Assembly (NCBI GenBank): GCA_030762895.1
Contig: CM061070.1
Span: 46,980,831 to 47,044,830 of the forward strand
Source: Sophora flavescens
Lineage: Eukaryota; Streptophyta; Magnoliopsida; Fabales; Fabaceae
DNA length: 64,000 nt
Reading direction: 5' to 3'
Shown here: in pieces, positions 12,918-25,356 of the stretch
Numbering within the stretch: position 1 is the stretch's first letter
How the letters are laid out: each line of letters opens with the position of its first letter
Position numbers and translations under genes: made by a program
Notes under the pieces: model-generated
Told to the model about the DNA's origin: nothing
The model's database searches: none
Seen by the model: the letters and a program-made list of their open reading frames with translations, nothing else

Positions 12918-13425
12918 TTGAATCATTGGAAATTAAAAAAACCAACGCATATCGGATATGTTATGTGTATCCATATAGATCTGGATCCGATGGTTTGAAA
13001 CACGAAAGTGTGAAAATCACTGTTATAACAGACAGACTTACTATTACAACACATTCATCCCAAGAGATACGTGGTTTGGGTTTAGTTTGTGCGATGATGC
13101 TTCTTATTCCTACCAAGTATCTAATTAGAAATGGTTTACATGTATGGTTTTAGTACTTGTTCTTAGTTTTTGGAGAAGAGAGTAAGAGGAGAAAGGAGGG
13201 TGGGTGAGAAAGGAGGGATGAAGAAGAACAAAACAAACCATTAAATTACCCATTTGTTCTCTTTTCATCTTGGCCATTGGTTTGTTATATTATTATATCA
13301 ATGACTGAAATTTAAAAGGATGCATCCTCCATATTTATGGGTGAGGATCGAGACAAAGCCCTTGCCACGTATAATAATCATAAGCATCCATATGTTGTAA
13401 TGCCATTAACTACTTTATATGTATG

Positions 13426-13430
<5 letters not shown>

Positions 13431-13489
<59 letters not shown>
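13431..13489. repeat. (AT)n microsatellite, unit 1
   Basis: An uninterrupted AT dinucleotide tract of close to 60 bases lies in the first tandem unit. The open frame across it (an Ile-Tyr repeat) is a by-product of the repeat. Confidence 0.97.
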
Positions 13490-13491
<2 letters not shown>

Positions 13492-14329
13492 ATCTAAACT
13501 ATACAAACTACCTCATTGGTGAGGCTACAAAGAAAGGTGGTACTATACATATGCTAGAAAATATAAAAGATACATGGTGAGATTCAGAGGCAGACAAAAG
13601 ACCCTCAAAATACTACCCATCCCATCACTCAAAATACTCTATAATGTTATAACCTCACAAAAATACTCCCACCTAGACGACGCACTTGCTTGTTCGTAGC
13701 ATCGGTGATATGAGCGCTTCAAACTACCCTCTCATCACCACAACACCTGCGTGTAGACTGCGGGCTCCCGCACGGACTCCTCGCCCGATCCAAACAATGA
13801 TCCGATGCACTAACGACATTTGGCATCCTGCATGCTCTTGAATTATTGGAAATTAAAAAAAACCAACGCATATCAGATATGTTATGTGTATCAATATAGA
13901 TCTGGATCTGATGGTTTGAAACACAAGTGTGAAAATCCTTTGGTTAAGATGACTACATTATTACAACACATTCATCCCCGAAGAGATACGTGGTTTGGGT
14001 TTAGTTTGTGCGATGATGCTTCTTATTCCTACCAAGTATCTAATTAGAAATGGTTTACATGTATGGTTTTAGTACTTGTTCTTAGTTTTTGGAGAAGAAG
14101 AGGAGAGAAAGGAGGGGTAAGTGAGAAAGGAGGGATGAAGAAGAACAAAACAAACCATTAAATTACCCATTTGTTCTCTTTCATCTTGGCCATTGGTTTG
14201 TTATATTATTATATCAATGGCTGAAATTTAAAGGATGCATCCTCCATATTTATGGGTGAGGATCAAGACAAAGCCCTTGCCACGTATAATAATCGTAAGC
14301 ATCCATATGTTGTATTGCCATTAACTACT

Positions 14330-14334
<5 letters not shown>

Positions 14335-14373
<39 letters not shown>
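14335..14373. repeat. (AT)n microsatellite, unit 2
   Basis: The corresponding tract in the second tandem unit is about 20 bases shorter than its partner, showing repeat-length change since the duplication. Confidence 0.95.
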
Positions 14374-14377
<4 letters not shown>

Positions 14378-14607
14378 TCTAAACTATACAAACTACCTCA
14401 TTGGTAGGGCTACAACAGAAAGGTGGTACTATACATATGCTAGAAAATATAAAAGATACATGGTGAGATCGAGACAGGACAAAAGACCACCAAAATACTA
14501 CCCATCCCATCACTCAAAAATACTTATAATGTTATAACCTCACAAAATACTCCCACCTAGACGACGCACTTGCTTGTTCGTAGCATCGGTGATATGAGCG
14601 TTTCAAA

Positions 14608-15092
14608 CTACCCTCTCATCACCACAACACTGCGTGTAGACTCGGGGCTCCCACACGGACTCCTGCCCCGTCGAAACAATGATCCGATGCCGCTAACACG
14701 ATTTGCATCTGCATGCTCTTGCAGCGAGCCTATGATAGACAAATCCCGCTTACTCTTGTGGCTCTGAGAAGTTTGTGCATTGTTCCACAAGTCATTTGGG
14801 AACTTTCTTGGTCTCGATGGATACAAGATGTGGGATGATGGTAGTCGTTGAGAAATCCTAAAGGGTTCGATCAATGTGTCCATAGGTCTTCCTCCATCGT
14901 ATATATACAAAGCTAACATACAGCGAAACAGTGAAGAACCGGGAGTGGTTGACTTCGCCAACCATCGTGGGTCAAGGTAGATGGCCTCAATATCTCCCTG
15001 GACCGTGATCCTAGGTGGATGATCTTGAGGTAATGTCTCGGACGGTGATCCTGCTTCTCTAAAGTCATGGTACTGCTGCTCTGACTCATTTG
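14608..15092 (-). other. Open frame of unknown nature
   Basis: A minus-strand frame of about 160 codons stays open from 15114 to 14608, but its first codons lie inside the adjoining LTR, so the native start is unknown. The part outside the LTR reads through ITVQGDIEAIYLDPRW and LALYIYDGGRPMDT. I do not recognise a family. Its last 35 or so codons fall in the end of tandem unit 2. It could be the remnant of a host exon or of an older transposon, or a chance frame. The LTR begins right after atttg (15088-15092), so this is the flank into which the LTR inserted. Confidence 0.3.
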
Positions 15093-17400
15093 TGAAATAG
15101 ACAAATATAAACACGGGAAGGGGGTTGAATTGTGTTTATCGGGACTTTAAAACAAAGTTAAAACCTCGTAGCACATGAAAGCTTGGTTCAGGGTGGTGTT
15201 TTAACAAAAGCGCGAACGGGTGACTGTCGATGAAATTTGTGGAGAAAAACACCACAAGCACGAAATGAAAACTTGTTTGATATTCACATTTAAACCCTTT
15301 AGTTAGTTAACGGATAACTGTTGGAACCAAAGTGGTTTTTGACTAAATAATCTCTTAAGTTTTGATGTTAACAAAGGGTTAAATTTGTACGGCAAAGTTG
15401 TGCTAAAGATCTAACCTATTTGTTCTAGCTTGCAAGATTGTTTTAAGTTTTGCTAGACCGAGAAACTTATTTTAAGTTTCTTAGTTTTGATAAGAAACAA
15501 TATCAAGTTCAAGTTCTCACCCGCTAGGCAGGCCTTCAAATATCATGGTAAGATTCTAAGTCTATTAGGTATCGCTAGATGAGGTACTAAAAATTGGCTA
15601 AGTAAAAGTCACTAGATGAGTGGCTAACTATCTTTAAAATAAGTAGTAGGCACGAGCCAATTAAATAACTATGAGAAAAATAGCAAGTCCAAAGACTTGG
15701 AACGCAGACGAGAGTCATCTAGACACAGAATTAGTAAACTAACCCGTTCTATACGTAATTGCACGCCAAAAGACATGCACATCCCAATCCATTGGTCTTC
15801 AGAAATTGAACCCGTCTAGTAAAATTGAATTTATTTCAAATGATTGTATATTTAATTCGAAATAATGTTTGTTCCGTTCCTTTTATGTTTGAATTGTTTA
15901 ACACTTTGTTTCTTGGTAAGAGAAACATAGTATCATCGAGATATACAAAACTTTGTACTTTGACACCCTCTTTCTTTGGAAAATTTGGAATTAGTACAAA
16001 GAGGGAAAACCAGATATAAACTTTCGATGCAACGAGAAGTGACACTCTACTGAGTAACTCGATAACCAAGAGCACATTTCGAGAGAGCATATCAAGTTAT
16101 CGGACTCAAGGATCTCGACATTAAATGCTATCTCTAAACGGATATGTTTTCAAGACCGTTGAAGAAATAGAGCTTCAAGAACTGCGGTGTCTATAAATAC
16201 TAGACGAACCCAAGAGAAGATACTAACCTCAATGCTTTGAATTTCAAAAAGCGCCAAAACTACGCTTTCAAAAGTTTATTTGAAATCTCTAGGTTGTAAT
16301 CTTCTTGATCTTAAACTTTCATACTCTCACACATAGTGAGTTCTTACATCAAACCTAAGCCTCTTTGTTAGAGTTAGAGCCTAAAGAGGCTTGATAGAGA
16401 AAGACTACTTGTAAGCCACGAAGGGCGTTGAATACTTGTAAGCTGTTTGAGAATAGTGGAAAACTTTCGGGTAGAAGGACTGGACATAGCTCTTGGTTGG
16501 AAGAGAGTGAATCGGGATAAATCACTGTGTGAATCTTCTATCCTTAGCTTTTATAGTTTTTATTTATACTAACTATGGGGTCTTGAACTTAAGGTTTTAA
16601 CTCTTGCTAAAAGATTTTCTTATGTGTGTTTAATTCTGTTTTGCTTGCAAAAAGGTTTTGAGAAAGGCTTTTTGAAAACTGTTATCAAATACAATTCAAC
16701 CCCCTCTTGTGTTTTCATGTGTCAACCGATAATATAATAAAAGCAACTAAAGAGATAAGGATAGAGACATAAACACAGCTATTTATCCTGGTTCATCCTT
16801 TAACAACTAGGGCTACGTCCAGTCCTTTGCACACCAAGTTTTCCTACTCTTGCTAATCAAAGTTACAAACTCCAAGTATTCTTTGCACCAAGGCCTCTCA
16901 GGCTCCAAGACAAGTATTCCTTTCTCACCTAGCCTCTTCAGGCTCTCTCGTTTTTTTTGAGAAAAATGTTGTAATAAATACAACTAGCAGATATTTCACT
17001 AACACTCGGAAGAGTGAATAAATGCGTGAGTAATGGCTCTTTGAATCTTTGTGTGTTCTCTATCTTCAACTTCAATGACCTCTGTATTTATAGCCTCCAA
17101 TCATTTTAAATCCAGTTAGAGGCATTCCTTCAAATTTTGGCTTCAAGCTAAGCTCCATTAAATGCAATATAGTCGTTCTAGGAACCCATTAATGCAATAG
17201 GAACATTGGTTGTACTCTAACAAGCAAGTTCGATGCTTTATGCTTTGTCCGGCAGACCAAATTAGAGTTGTGCATGTTGATTTTGTACTTTTCATAGCAC
17301 ATTTCCTTTCGTGTAACTTCGGTTGTACTAGGGTATCTTGGTTGCCTCGGAACATCCACCTATGACATGGTATAATCAAGGTCAGTCGTGATAACAAGGC
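15093..17400 (-). mobile_element. Sirevirus-like LTR, minus orientation, interrupted
   Basis: The left end (tgaaatagacaaatataaac, then ggttgaattgtgttta) matches the LTR ends at 37306 and 48813. After a nested LTR, similarity resumes at about 16740 (gcaactaaagag, ctatttatcctggttca, gctacgtccagtcctttgc) and runs to about 17400. The right terminus is not clear, and no internal coding region follows, so I take it as a solo or truncated LTR. Confidence 0.75.
15319..16724 (+). mobile_element. Nested LTR (copia type), plus orientation
   Basis: It begins tgttggaaccaaagtgg and ends attcaaccccctcttgtg...gtca, the same kind of 3' tail as the Sirevirus LTRs of this window but in the opposite orientation to the LTR around it. 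The 5 bases gataa occur on both sides, offset by one base on the left and three on the right from the TG/CA ends, so the target duplication is imperfectly placed. No coding sequence is inside; it is a solo LTR of about 1.4 kb. Confidence 0.7.
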
Positions 17401-17630
17401 TCCTACAAAGTACACAACACAATAGGAGCTAAATATTGGTCATTATGAAAACTCCGAGCATGGTTACATCCCCAAGGTCTCTCAAAGACCGTCCCTACCA
17501 TATCCATACCCGCACTAATGTACAACTAATCTTGTATGGCTCCCATTCATACAACCCACCACTTGGCAACTATGCAATGCAACAAACATCACTAGCTAAT
17601 TGTTTACAAAGCCTCGCACATGATGCCAAT

Positions 17631-19871
17631 TGTAACACCTGTTTTCTCGATTCTTGTTTTAGGAAGAGATTAGGCATATTTAAGGGCTTGATCTTATTCC
17701 TTAGGTGTTGATGAGCTTATGTTTCAAGTTTGAAGCTTAATCGAGATATCAAACGAGCTCGGAACGCGAAGAAACGTCAGAAGTCCACGGGGTGACCAGA
17801 GGCGGCGCCAAAGCATGGGAGTAGGCGCTCGGCGTGGGCCCGTGTACTTAACCCCACTATTTCTTCTTCTCCACTCACCTTGCATGCAAATCTTGTAATT
17901 TGGAGCGAGGCAAAAGTTCTAGAAGAGGGGAGATCTTTTTTAGAATATGAAACCACAGTTAAGAGAGATTCGTTCATCCGTTTTCAATTCGAGCTTCGGA
18001 TAAGCGTTGAGCGGCAGAGAGCACGTCAAGTACATACCTTTGATTCGCCAAATAGTGGAGGTAATGCTCAGTCCTAACTTGTCATTTAATTTGTTTTGTG
18101 AATCTTGCGATTGGCATTGTCTAGAAAACGCTGTTTCAAGATTAGGGTTTATGACATTGTCGGGACTCATCCATGTGATCGGGGCCAATTCCGAGCACGG
18201 GGAGTTATTTGGGAAACGTGGCAGCAGCTAGTTGGTTCGTGAGGGTGTGGATTTCGAGGCTCGAGGCTTCTCGTTACGACTATCTAAGGTGGGGAGAAAG
18301 TACCTGACACACCGGGGAGGCAAGCATAGTATTTTATATTATGCTGTATGCATAGGGTGCCCCAGACCCTACTAGTTATCGAGTAGCTTGTGATAATTAA
18401 ATCCCTATTGAAACTGATTTTTAAAAACTGTATACGGGATTTAGTTACAACACACTTATCGATGTAAGGACTGCTTTATTGTTTTACGTGCATATGCTGA
18501 GGTTGTCTGTTTATTGATGTTGATGGTTTTGCTGCTGGTTGATGTGTGTTGTTTGCTATATATGCGTGATGATGTTTGTTGTCATGATGTTATTTAATTG
18601 TTTTAAGTTATTATTGACTCTGAGGATGATGATACTATGATGCTGGCATTGATGCCGTTGAGGTTGTTTGGATTCTCTGTTTGTGCTATTGGAAACCTGG
18701 TTTACACATGAGGGTACACTGTCGACTTATTGATGAGAATGGATTTTGAAAGCGGTATATTGGTACAGAGTTGATATTGTGGAATCGAGTTAATGATAAG
18801 AATGGATTCTGAAAGCGGTATATGGGTACCGAGTCGAGATTGTGGTGTCGAGTGCATCGTAATACGTGTAAGTGATGCCTTGGTACTTGTGTCAACTTAG
18901 GTTTGTGTTGAATTGCATATTTTCCAAAGTGGCGCCAGTATGAGTGGGAGTCATGCGAGGTTGGTGTCCTGGGTACGGAGTCACGGGAATGCGGCCAGGA
19001 TGATTCAGGAACCTTGGGGATGTAGCCGAGTTAGGATATCATGATGGTGCGTGGGTGGCGGGTTGACCACTCATAGCTCTTCATGTGTTACGTGTTGATC
19101 CACCATCTATGTCCATCTCGGAGGAGGACCTGAATTCACTATGCTCGGTTCTTATAGGATATCTTAGCGACTGTCCTTCACAGAGATGTGGTATCCACCA
19201 CGTCAGCGCGAGTTCTCGGATGACAGGTGGAACATGAGGGAGCAGTCCGTGGTTCAGAATAGAGTTGGCTTTGTATACAGAGGCAGGAGGAGGATGAGTA
19301 CGCAGGCGTTACAGCCGCTATCAGCCCGCAAGATCGTTATATCAGCGGTGAGTCTGTGGTAGTCCCAGATTCATACCAGGGATGATGGAGATTATCATCG
19401 TGATTTTGTCGAGGGTGAGGGTAGTTCCAGACGCCCATATCGTCTGTGATATGGTTCATCGGTAGCGTCTGTGAGGGAGAGCCTCTATGAGCATAATCTT
19501 CTTTTGATCTTTTGATTTTGGATGTATTTTGTGAGAGGCGGGCGGGTAGATGCTGGCTGTATGAGGTTTTGTTGTCTTTTCTATGACCAGTCTTTCTATG
19601 ACCTGTTATCGTGTTTTTGCTCCAGTTTGTATAGATGGTAGGCTTCGATCCCTCTGTTGGGATTGATGGTACTCGATGGACACGATGTTTATACTATGTA
19701 CATATCTCTTTGTTTTATCTTTCTTCCGCTGTGTATGTTTAAATGGTTTTAAATTTTATCGCTTCTGCAAAATTATAATATTTTCGAATGAATATCCGCG
19801 TCAACGCTAATAAAATGGATTAAGGCTTCGTTAATTAGGATATTTCTTTAATGGGACGTCGGGGCATCTCA
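17631..19871 (+). mobile_element. Solo LTR, TGTAACACC type
   Basis: The sequence starts tgtaacacct and ends ggggcatctca, with the 5-bp duplication ccaat directly on both sides (17626-17630 and 19872-19876). TG...CA ends, a 5-bp target duplication and the absence of pol identify a solo LTR of 2241 bp. The TGTAACACC start is common in LTRs of Ty3/gypsy chromoviruses, so gypsy is the likely superfamily; orientation is inferred from the start. A short tandem repeat (about 57 bp, two imperfect copies, around gaaagcggtatat) lies at 18735-18850. Confidence 0.85.
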
Positions 19872-19876
19872 CCAAT

Positions 19877-20684
19877 GCAACCACAATCTCATTCATGATG
19901 CTACAACATTCACAGTCTCATATCCATACTCTTAAGGCATTACCATGATGTTAACCCCAAACCTCACAAACACATCCATATCTCAATCAGCTCGATACCA
20001 AAATATTAAATAATATAAAATAATGTCAGATAATCAAGATAACATATACGATCACATATCAACCAAGCATGCATGTCATCATGTATATCAAACGACCCTA
20101 ATCAACATCATTCATCTAACCTAGGGTATCGGTCCTATCACCAATTAACTTACAATGTCTAAACTCTAATTGGCACCACGAGGTAGTCGTAAATAGAATT
20201 TAGGTGTTGTCAGTTACTCGACCGCTACTAGGGTTTGGGGTCCCCTACACACAAAAACTACACTATTGTACTCTTGCCTCCTTGGCAGTGCAATTACTTT
20301 CTCCGATCCTTGAATACACGCGTGAATTTCTCGAGTCCCCGAAAAACAACGAACCACCTTGTTCTCCCTTATCTCCCAAATCTGCCTACGCATCCCCAAA
20401 GCTCCTCGATACTCAGAAATTTTCCTTAACCACAAAAACAATATGCATTTGTCGTTACTAACCCTAATATTACGAAAACCATAATTAATGCATGAAAAGC
20501 TTGAAGAATGAGAGAAAGGCATGAAGAAATAAATGTCGACATTGCTTAGGTGTGACAACGTGTTAGAGATTCAATCTTACCTTAGCCAAACTGTGAAATC
20601 GGTTAGTCAGATTCAAAGTACTCGTTGGTACGATCTCCTTGGCGTAGTCAAAATTGTTTTCCGGTAGTCCGATTCTCCTCAATC
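19877..20684. other. Flanking DNA without gene
   Basis: This is the continuation of the DNA into which the 17631-19871 LTR inserted. Short frames on both strands at 20204-20558 overlap one another and show no domain. The composition resembles further LTR-derived DNA, but I cannot name it. Confidence 0.35.
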
Positions 20685-20915
20685 ACTCATGTTGGTTTAA
20701 GCCTTAGAGGCCAATGATTTTTCCATTGGACTTATATTTGTATCTTGCTATTATTTATGATATGAGGAATTTCAGTTTATTATGTTGTTTTGTTAAACGT
20801 AATAAAGTCCTTAGACAGAAAGTTTTATTTAATAGAGTATCAAGTGTATGACTTGATAGTGAAATGCTATTAAGCAATAAGAACTCTATCATTAAATATC
20901 CATAGTTAAGTATTA

Positions 20916-21090
20916 GGTTAAAGTAATAAATTAGTCCCTATACTTAACACTAGTTCTCCATTTAGTCCTTGTACTTAAAAAACTATTAAAAAGGTCGCTA
21001 CACCTGACAACCGTTACTTGGTTAGTCCCCCTGTTACCCAACATTACTGTGTCGTCACTAACGGATCTTACGTGTCCGTTATCTCCCACC
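20916..21090. repeat. MULE-2 left terminal inverted repeat
   Basis: The reverse complement matches 61528-61718, for example cactagttctccatttagtc and cttacgtgtccgttatctcc. The two arms remain easy to align, with a few substitutions and one length change in a C/G run. Confidence 0.93.
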
Positions 21091-22133
21091 AGACTCCTCT
21101 TATGTCTCCTTCTGCACCCTAAATGCACCATTTCAACCTTCAATATTGCAGAAGCCGAAACTACAAAGTTTCAACCAAGATGGAGTGCACGAAGCAAGAG
21201 TGTTCAAGTCGCGCTATTGGTGTCTTCACCTTCATGTTGTTTTCCATGACAGAGGAACAAGTTTCATTAGGTTGTTGATTATTTCTTTTGAATGTGGCGG
21301 GAAAGCTGGAGTTGTCTTACTTCAATGGATAGATGGGGAGTCAATGATGTTGGAAAAGAGGTGATTAAATGACAACAACAAAAGATGGGGAAATGAATAA
21401 ACAAGTTTGGATGTACAAGACTTTGATGTTTGTTTCATCGGATTTAATGGAGTCATTGTAATATATTATGTGATGTCCTATGTAATGTCCTAGCTAATGT
21501 ATGTCTGTAATGTATGACCTATGTAATGGTTTGCAAGAATGAATGTTAAGATGATTTTGCTATGATATTGATAAGGTTAAATAACATGAGATTATAGTGC
21601 AGTAACTTTGATTATAACAACATAAAATAGTGCTTTAAAACGGACCAAAAACATGAGATCCTTGCCATATAACAACTATCATTAAGTTGGATTGACAAAA
21701 ACAGTTCAATGCATTAAATATGAACAAAAAACAAAAGTAAAAAACAGTAATATCACAAGACAATAACAGTACACCAATCTGCCAAGTTTCATTAAAGTGC
21801 ATAAAAGCACATGGGGTGGTCCAATAGCACAAAACCCGTGGCAATTACATAGTGAAAAATAAGTCACTAGTGGTGGTCCATGAGCACATGGGGTATCTGA
21901 CAAAATAAAGATTCCCCAACCATACAACTCTACTGCCACTCAAAAATAAATAGTCCAACTTTACATAATGATACCTCCTAGCCCCAAAACAACAACAAGA
22001 AAGACAAAATGCCCTCTTTGGTCTTTGCCTCCTCCAGTCTTGGTTTTTACGAGTTTTCTCCCTTATACCCGCACATTGCTTGTGCTGGCTGGGATGAGAT
22101 ACAAGCTTGTCCATTCCATTTTCCCGGCCCTTG
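21091..22133 (-). other. MULE-2 3' flank
   Basis: Lies between the transposase stop and the left TIR, on the 3' side of a minus-strand gene. Short frames on both strands overlap each other and show no domain. I see nothing else in it and infer 3' untranslated sequence. Confidence 0.5.
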
Positions 22134-22831
22134 TTAAATTAGTAACTTTGGCCTGAATGACCTCAATGGTGGGTTCTTTGCAAAGCCAGGTGGTGCATCA
22201 GATCCAGCAGAACCAACCGAACCGACAGCTCCAACATTTCCAGTAGCTGCAACAAAACCAGCAGATCTTGAAACTACAACAGAACTAGCCGGTACAAAAG
22301 TACCAAGTTGAGAAGGCTCAGATTCATCCGGTTGACAAGGTTGAGATCCAACAGGTTGAGAAGGTTCAGATCCACCAGATTGAGCAGGTTGAGAAGATGA
22401 TCCAGATCTACCTCTGCCTCTGCCTCTGCCTCTGCCTCTACCTGATGAGGATGATCTACCTCTTCCTCTACCTCTTCCAGATGGTGCAATTGGCTCATCC
22501 GTGTTTGAAGGTATCACAACTTTACAATACCTCTTATTGTGACCATAGCTAACACACCTAGAATAGTGTATGGAGGTGTTCTGTCTCCTTAGTTTGTATG
22601 GCTTTGGGTGGCTCATCCTTTTCCCTCATTCAAGCTTTGTTTGGCCTTCTAATTGGAGTTCTACTGGGTGGAGGCATAATAGGAGGTAGGCCAGTTGGTT
22701 GCTGTAATTGCTCTCCATTTACCGGGTTAATTATTTGGCCATAAACATCTGTATATGTATTAACCCAATAATACCTATCAACATAGTTATGTGGGTCTTC
22801 TCTACTGCAATAGATAGCTGCTATAGCATGC

Positions 22832-22909
22832 CTACATTGAAAATGAAATTTTCATTACATTGTAGAATAGTTTATATAAGTTTATAGATTAAGGGGGCAA
22901 GTCAATTAC
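22832..22909 (-). other. Predicted intron inside the SWIM finger
   Basis: On the minus strand the donor is cag|gtaattgac and the acceptor is caatgtag|gcatgc. Removing these 78 bases keeps the frame and completes the SWIM pattern C-x-C...C-x-H followed by AIAAI, as expected for a plant MULE transposase. This is a prediction from sequence only. Confidence 0.75.
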
Positions 22910-23184
22910 CTGCAAGGTATTCCGGTGAGCCCCCAAAACCTACATGCACAACTTTTACTGCATCTAAATCAACATGAAACTTTCTTTGGATAAAACTCCT
23001 CTTCATGCTTACCACCACCTGCCCAAGTTGTAGTCCACTTCCCGGATTCCAACATTTCCTTGTCAAGCCTCTTCCTAGGTTTGGGACATATCTTGCTCTT
23101 CCCTTTATACTTTTCCACCATAAGTCTATTCTTTGCAAACCTTGTCATAAGATACACCATAATCCATTCAAACATTGAGATCCT

Positions 23185-23670
23185 TTGCTATTAAACTCGG
23201 AATGGGGGGATCGTCGATCGGACGGTTACCAAAACCGGACTTCTGGTGGGTCCGATCATCATAATGAACTGTATGATCCATTGAACGGTATATATTGAAC
23301 GCTCACGGTTGAACCGCGAGGCTGACCAGTTGTCCACTCACACGTGCGGTCCCTTTGCTTTCCACACACGCATGTGTACACACTCACCAATAAATTCGAA
23401 ATTTAAGTTAAATTTTCCAAAACTTGTATCCACGGGGTCCAACCTTAGTTCCTAAGGTGAAGTGCATAGGATTACTGCTAGGACATTGAAGCCGAATGTT
23501 ATATTCTTTGCAAATAATATATATATACATGACTAATTATAAAATTTATATATTAAATATATATCGGTTCATCATGGTTCAACCAGTGACTCATTGGTTC
23601 GACCAAAGACCCATTAACCCGGTGTCCTAACCGAGTCGATGACCAATATGGTTTTAATAACATTGATTGA
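23185..23670. mobile_element. Short insertion inside MULE-2 transposase (unclassified)
   Basis: The transposase trail stops after ISEAFDGRILEAE and resumes with FEWIMVYLMTRFAK, two parts that are adjacent in related transposases. The roughly 485 bp between them are non-coding and contain ggttcgaccaaagaccc-like text. Weak inverse similarity exists at the borders (tattaaactcgg against the complement of gagtc...ttttaataac). A small non-autonomous DNA transposon is likely, but an intron cannot be excluded. Confidence 0.45.
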
Positions 23671-25356
23671 GATTATATGCATGTCTCGGCTTCTAGTATC
23701 CTACCATCGAATGCTTCTGAAATATTGTTCATGATAGTGTCGCATTTTGAAATTTGGTGAAATGTGATTTCGCCCCACAAATTGGGGTCTATCCCCATCA
23801 ACCTATCATGAGCCTCCTTAGATACAGCCTTCAATTCAACCATCCTTCTTTGCCATGCAGCATAGTATGTGGCCTGCAAGCTGCAATCATCCTATCCCTT
23901 AGCACGCTACCTCCACCATACTTTTTTTTTTATTTTATATTTTCATAAACATGTCTCATGCATGTTCTATGCTTAAACACCGTTAGCAACTCATGAAGTG
24001 TAGGAACCAAACCCAATGTAATAAAGAAAGACAACATATTAGAAAACAAGTTACATGGGTTGAAACTTGGATAAAAAGAAAATATGAATATACCTTATGT
24101 TGGTGAAATAAATACCCACTCTTCTATCACGTCCTATGTCATCTAGCAGATTAGTCATAAACCAACTCCACGAGTCTTTGTTTTCAAACTCAACAACTGC
24201 AAAAGCTAGTGGAAAATACTAGTCATTTGGGTCTCGAGCAATAGCAACTAACAAAATGCCACCAAATGGACTCTTTAGGAAATAACCATCAAGCCCTATG
24301 AATGGTATACATCCATTCAAAAAGCCTAATTTTACTCCATGTAGACACATGTACATCTGTGAAAAGATAGAATTTGAATCTTCACTTTGTCTATCTACAA
24401 GAAGAAGAAGACTTGAACCTGGATTTGTTTTTCTATCCTCCTGACAGTAATCCCACAACTTAGCATACTGTTCTGAAAATCAACCTTCCAATTTCTCTCT
24501 TGCATATCTTCTGGCTATTGAAGCCTTGTTTACACCAACATCAGCATAGTAGTCTTTTTTGATCTATTTAATTACTCCACTAAGGCTGATATTCTTGTTG
24601 GTCTTCATTGTATCATCCAACTTATCTGCAACCCACCTACAAGTAGCCATTTTTCCCATGTAGGTTTTGCCACATGTATGGACATCTACTAGTGTCTTCA
24701 ATCTATAAGTCAAAGACCCACCAACCTTGCTTACCAAACACTTCCAGTCACAACCATCTCTACAAACAACTCTGCATCTAACCTTGTCATTTTTCTTCAA
24801 CCTTAGACCCCAACCATTCAACAAAGGCCACTCCCTAATTGCATCCTTAAATTGCTTGATGGAAGTGAATTCCATACCAAGCTGAAATTTGAAACTTGCA
24901 CACATCTCTGATGGATTGTACTTATGATACTTTGTTCTTTTCCTTTTCTGGTCATTGCCTCCATCAGTATCCTCCTCTTCACTATTTAGTTTAGGGCTTT
25001 CATAGTCAGAAGGTATGTTATCACCTTCATCCAAATCAATAGTTGCTTCAGGTGTGGATGGTGTTTGCTTGTTTTCAACAGGTTTTTGTTGGTTTTCAAT
25101 ATGTGCATGCTGATTTTCAACATGTGTTTGTTGTTTTTCATTTTCAGTCACATTCACATCTTCTAGCACTGGTTCATCATCTCCAATATTGATGTACTTC
25201 ATCCAACAACCATCATCTTGCTCATCCTCGCTATCATCAAATCGTATTTCTTCCATATTGTCCTCGTCAGTGTTAGTTTCAGCGTGATCTTCAATTTCAA
25301 CCTCTTCCAGACCATCTTCCACACCGTCTTCCTCCAATGTAAGTTCAACCCCTTCT

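Larger units (their letters stand above)
12918..14715. repeat. Tandem duplication, two units of about 0.9 kb
   Basis: Unit 1 runs from about 12918 to 13837 and unit 2 from about 13838 to 14715, in direct orientation. Both start near ttggaaattaaaaaaa and end at gcatgctcttg. Shared landmarks are ggatatgttatgtgta-like sequence, catccatatgttgta, an (AT)n tract and gtagcatcggtgatatgagc. The copies differ by scattered substitutions and small indels. The small reading frames inside each unit shift between copies, so the unit does not look like protein-coding DNA. Confidence 0.9.
22134..25351 (-). pseudogene. MULE-2 transposase, DNA-binding to C-terminal part
   Basis: This is the larger part of a mudrA-like gene. 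In order: an acidic linker and the MuDR-type DNA-binding domain (24564-25337; GMEFTSIKQFKDAIREW and CRDGCDWKCLVS, with its zinc-binding Cys); after stops, the catalytic core (24219-24458, FIGLDGYFLKS around the first Asp; about 23950-24020, CMRHVYENIK; 23673-23879, WGEITFHQISKCDTIMNNI); a foreign stretch at about 23185-23670; a SWIM zinc finger (CACRFWGLTGIPC at about 22915-22955); and a C-terminal CCHC-like knuckle plus an Arg-Gly-rich tail (22134-22616). A 78-bp GT-AG intron (22832-22909) splits the SWIM finger; splicing restores the C-x-H half. At least two stops (near 24555 and 24480) disable the gene. Its N-terminus is at 60566-61292. Confidence 0.9.

Noticed and set aside
13337..13522. 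ORF with Ile-Tyr repeat
   Set aside because: A direct translation of the (AT)n microsatellite.
22274..22498. Leu/Glu-rich ORF in the MULE-2 tail
   Set aside because: A shadow frame of the Arg-Gly/Ser-rich C-terminus of the transposase.
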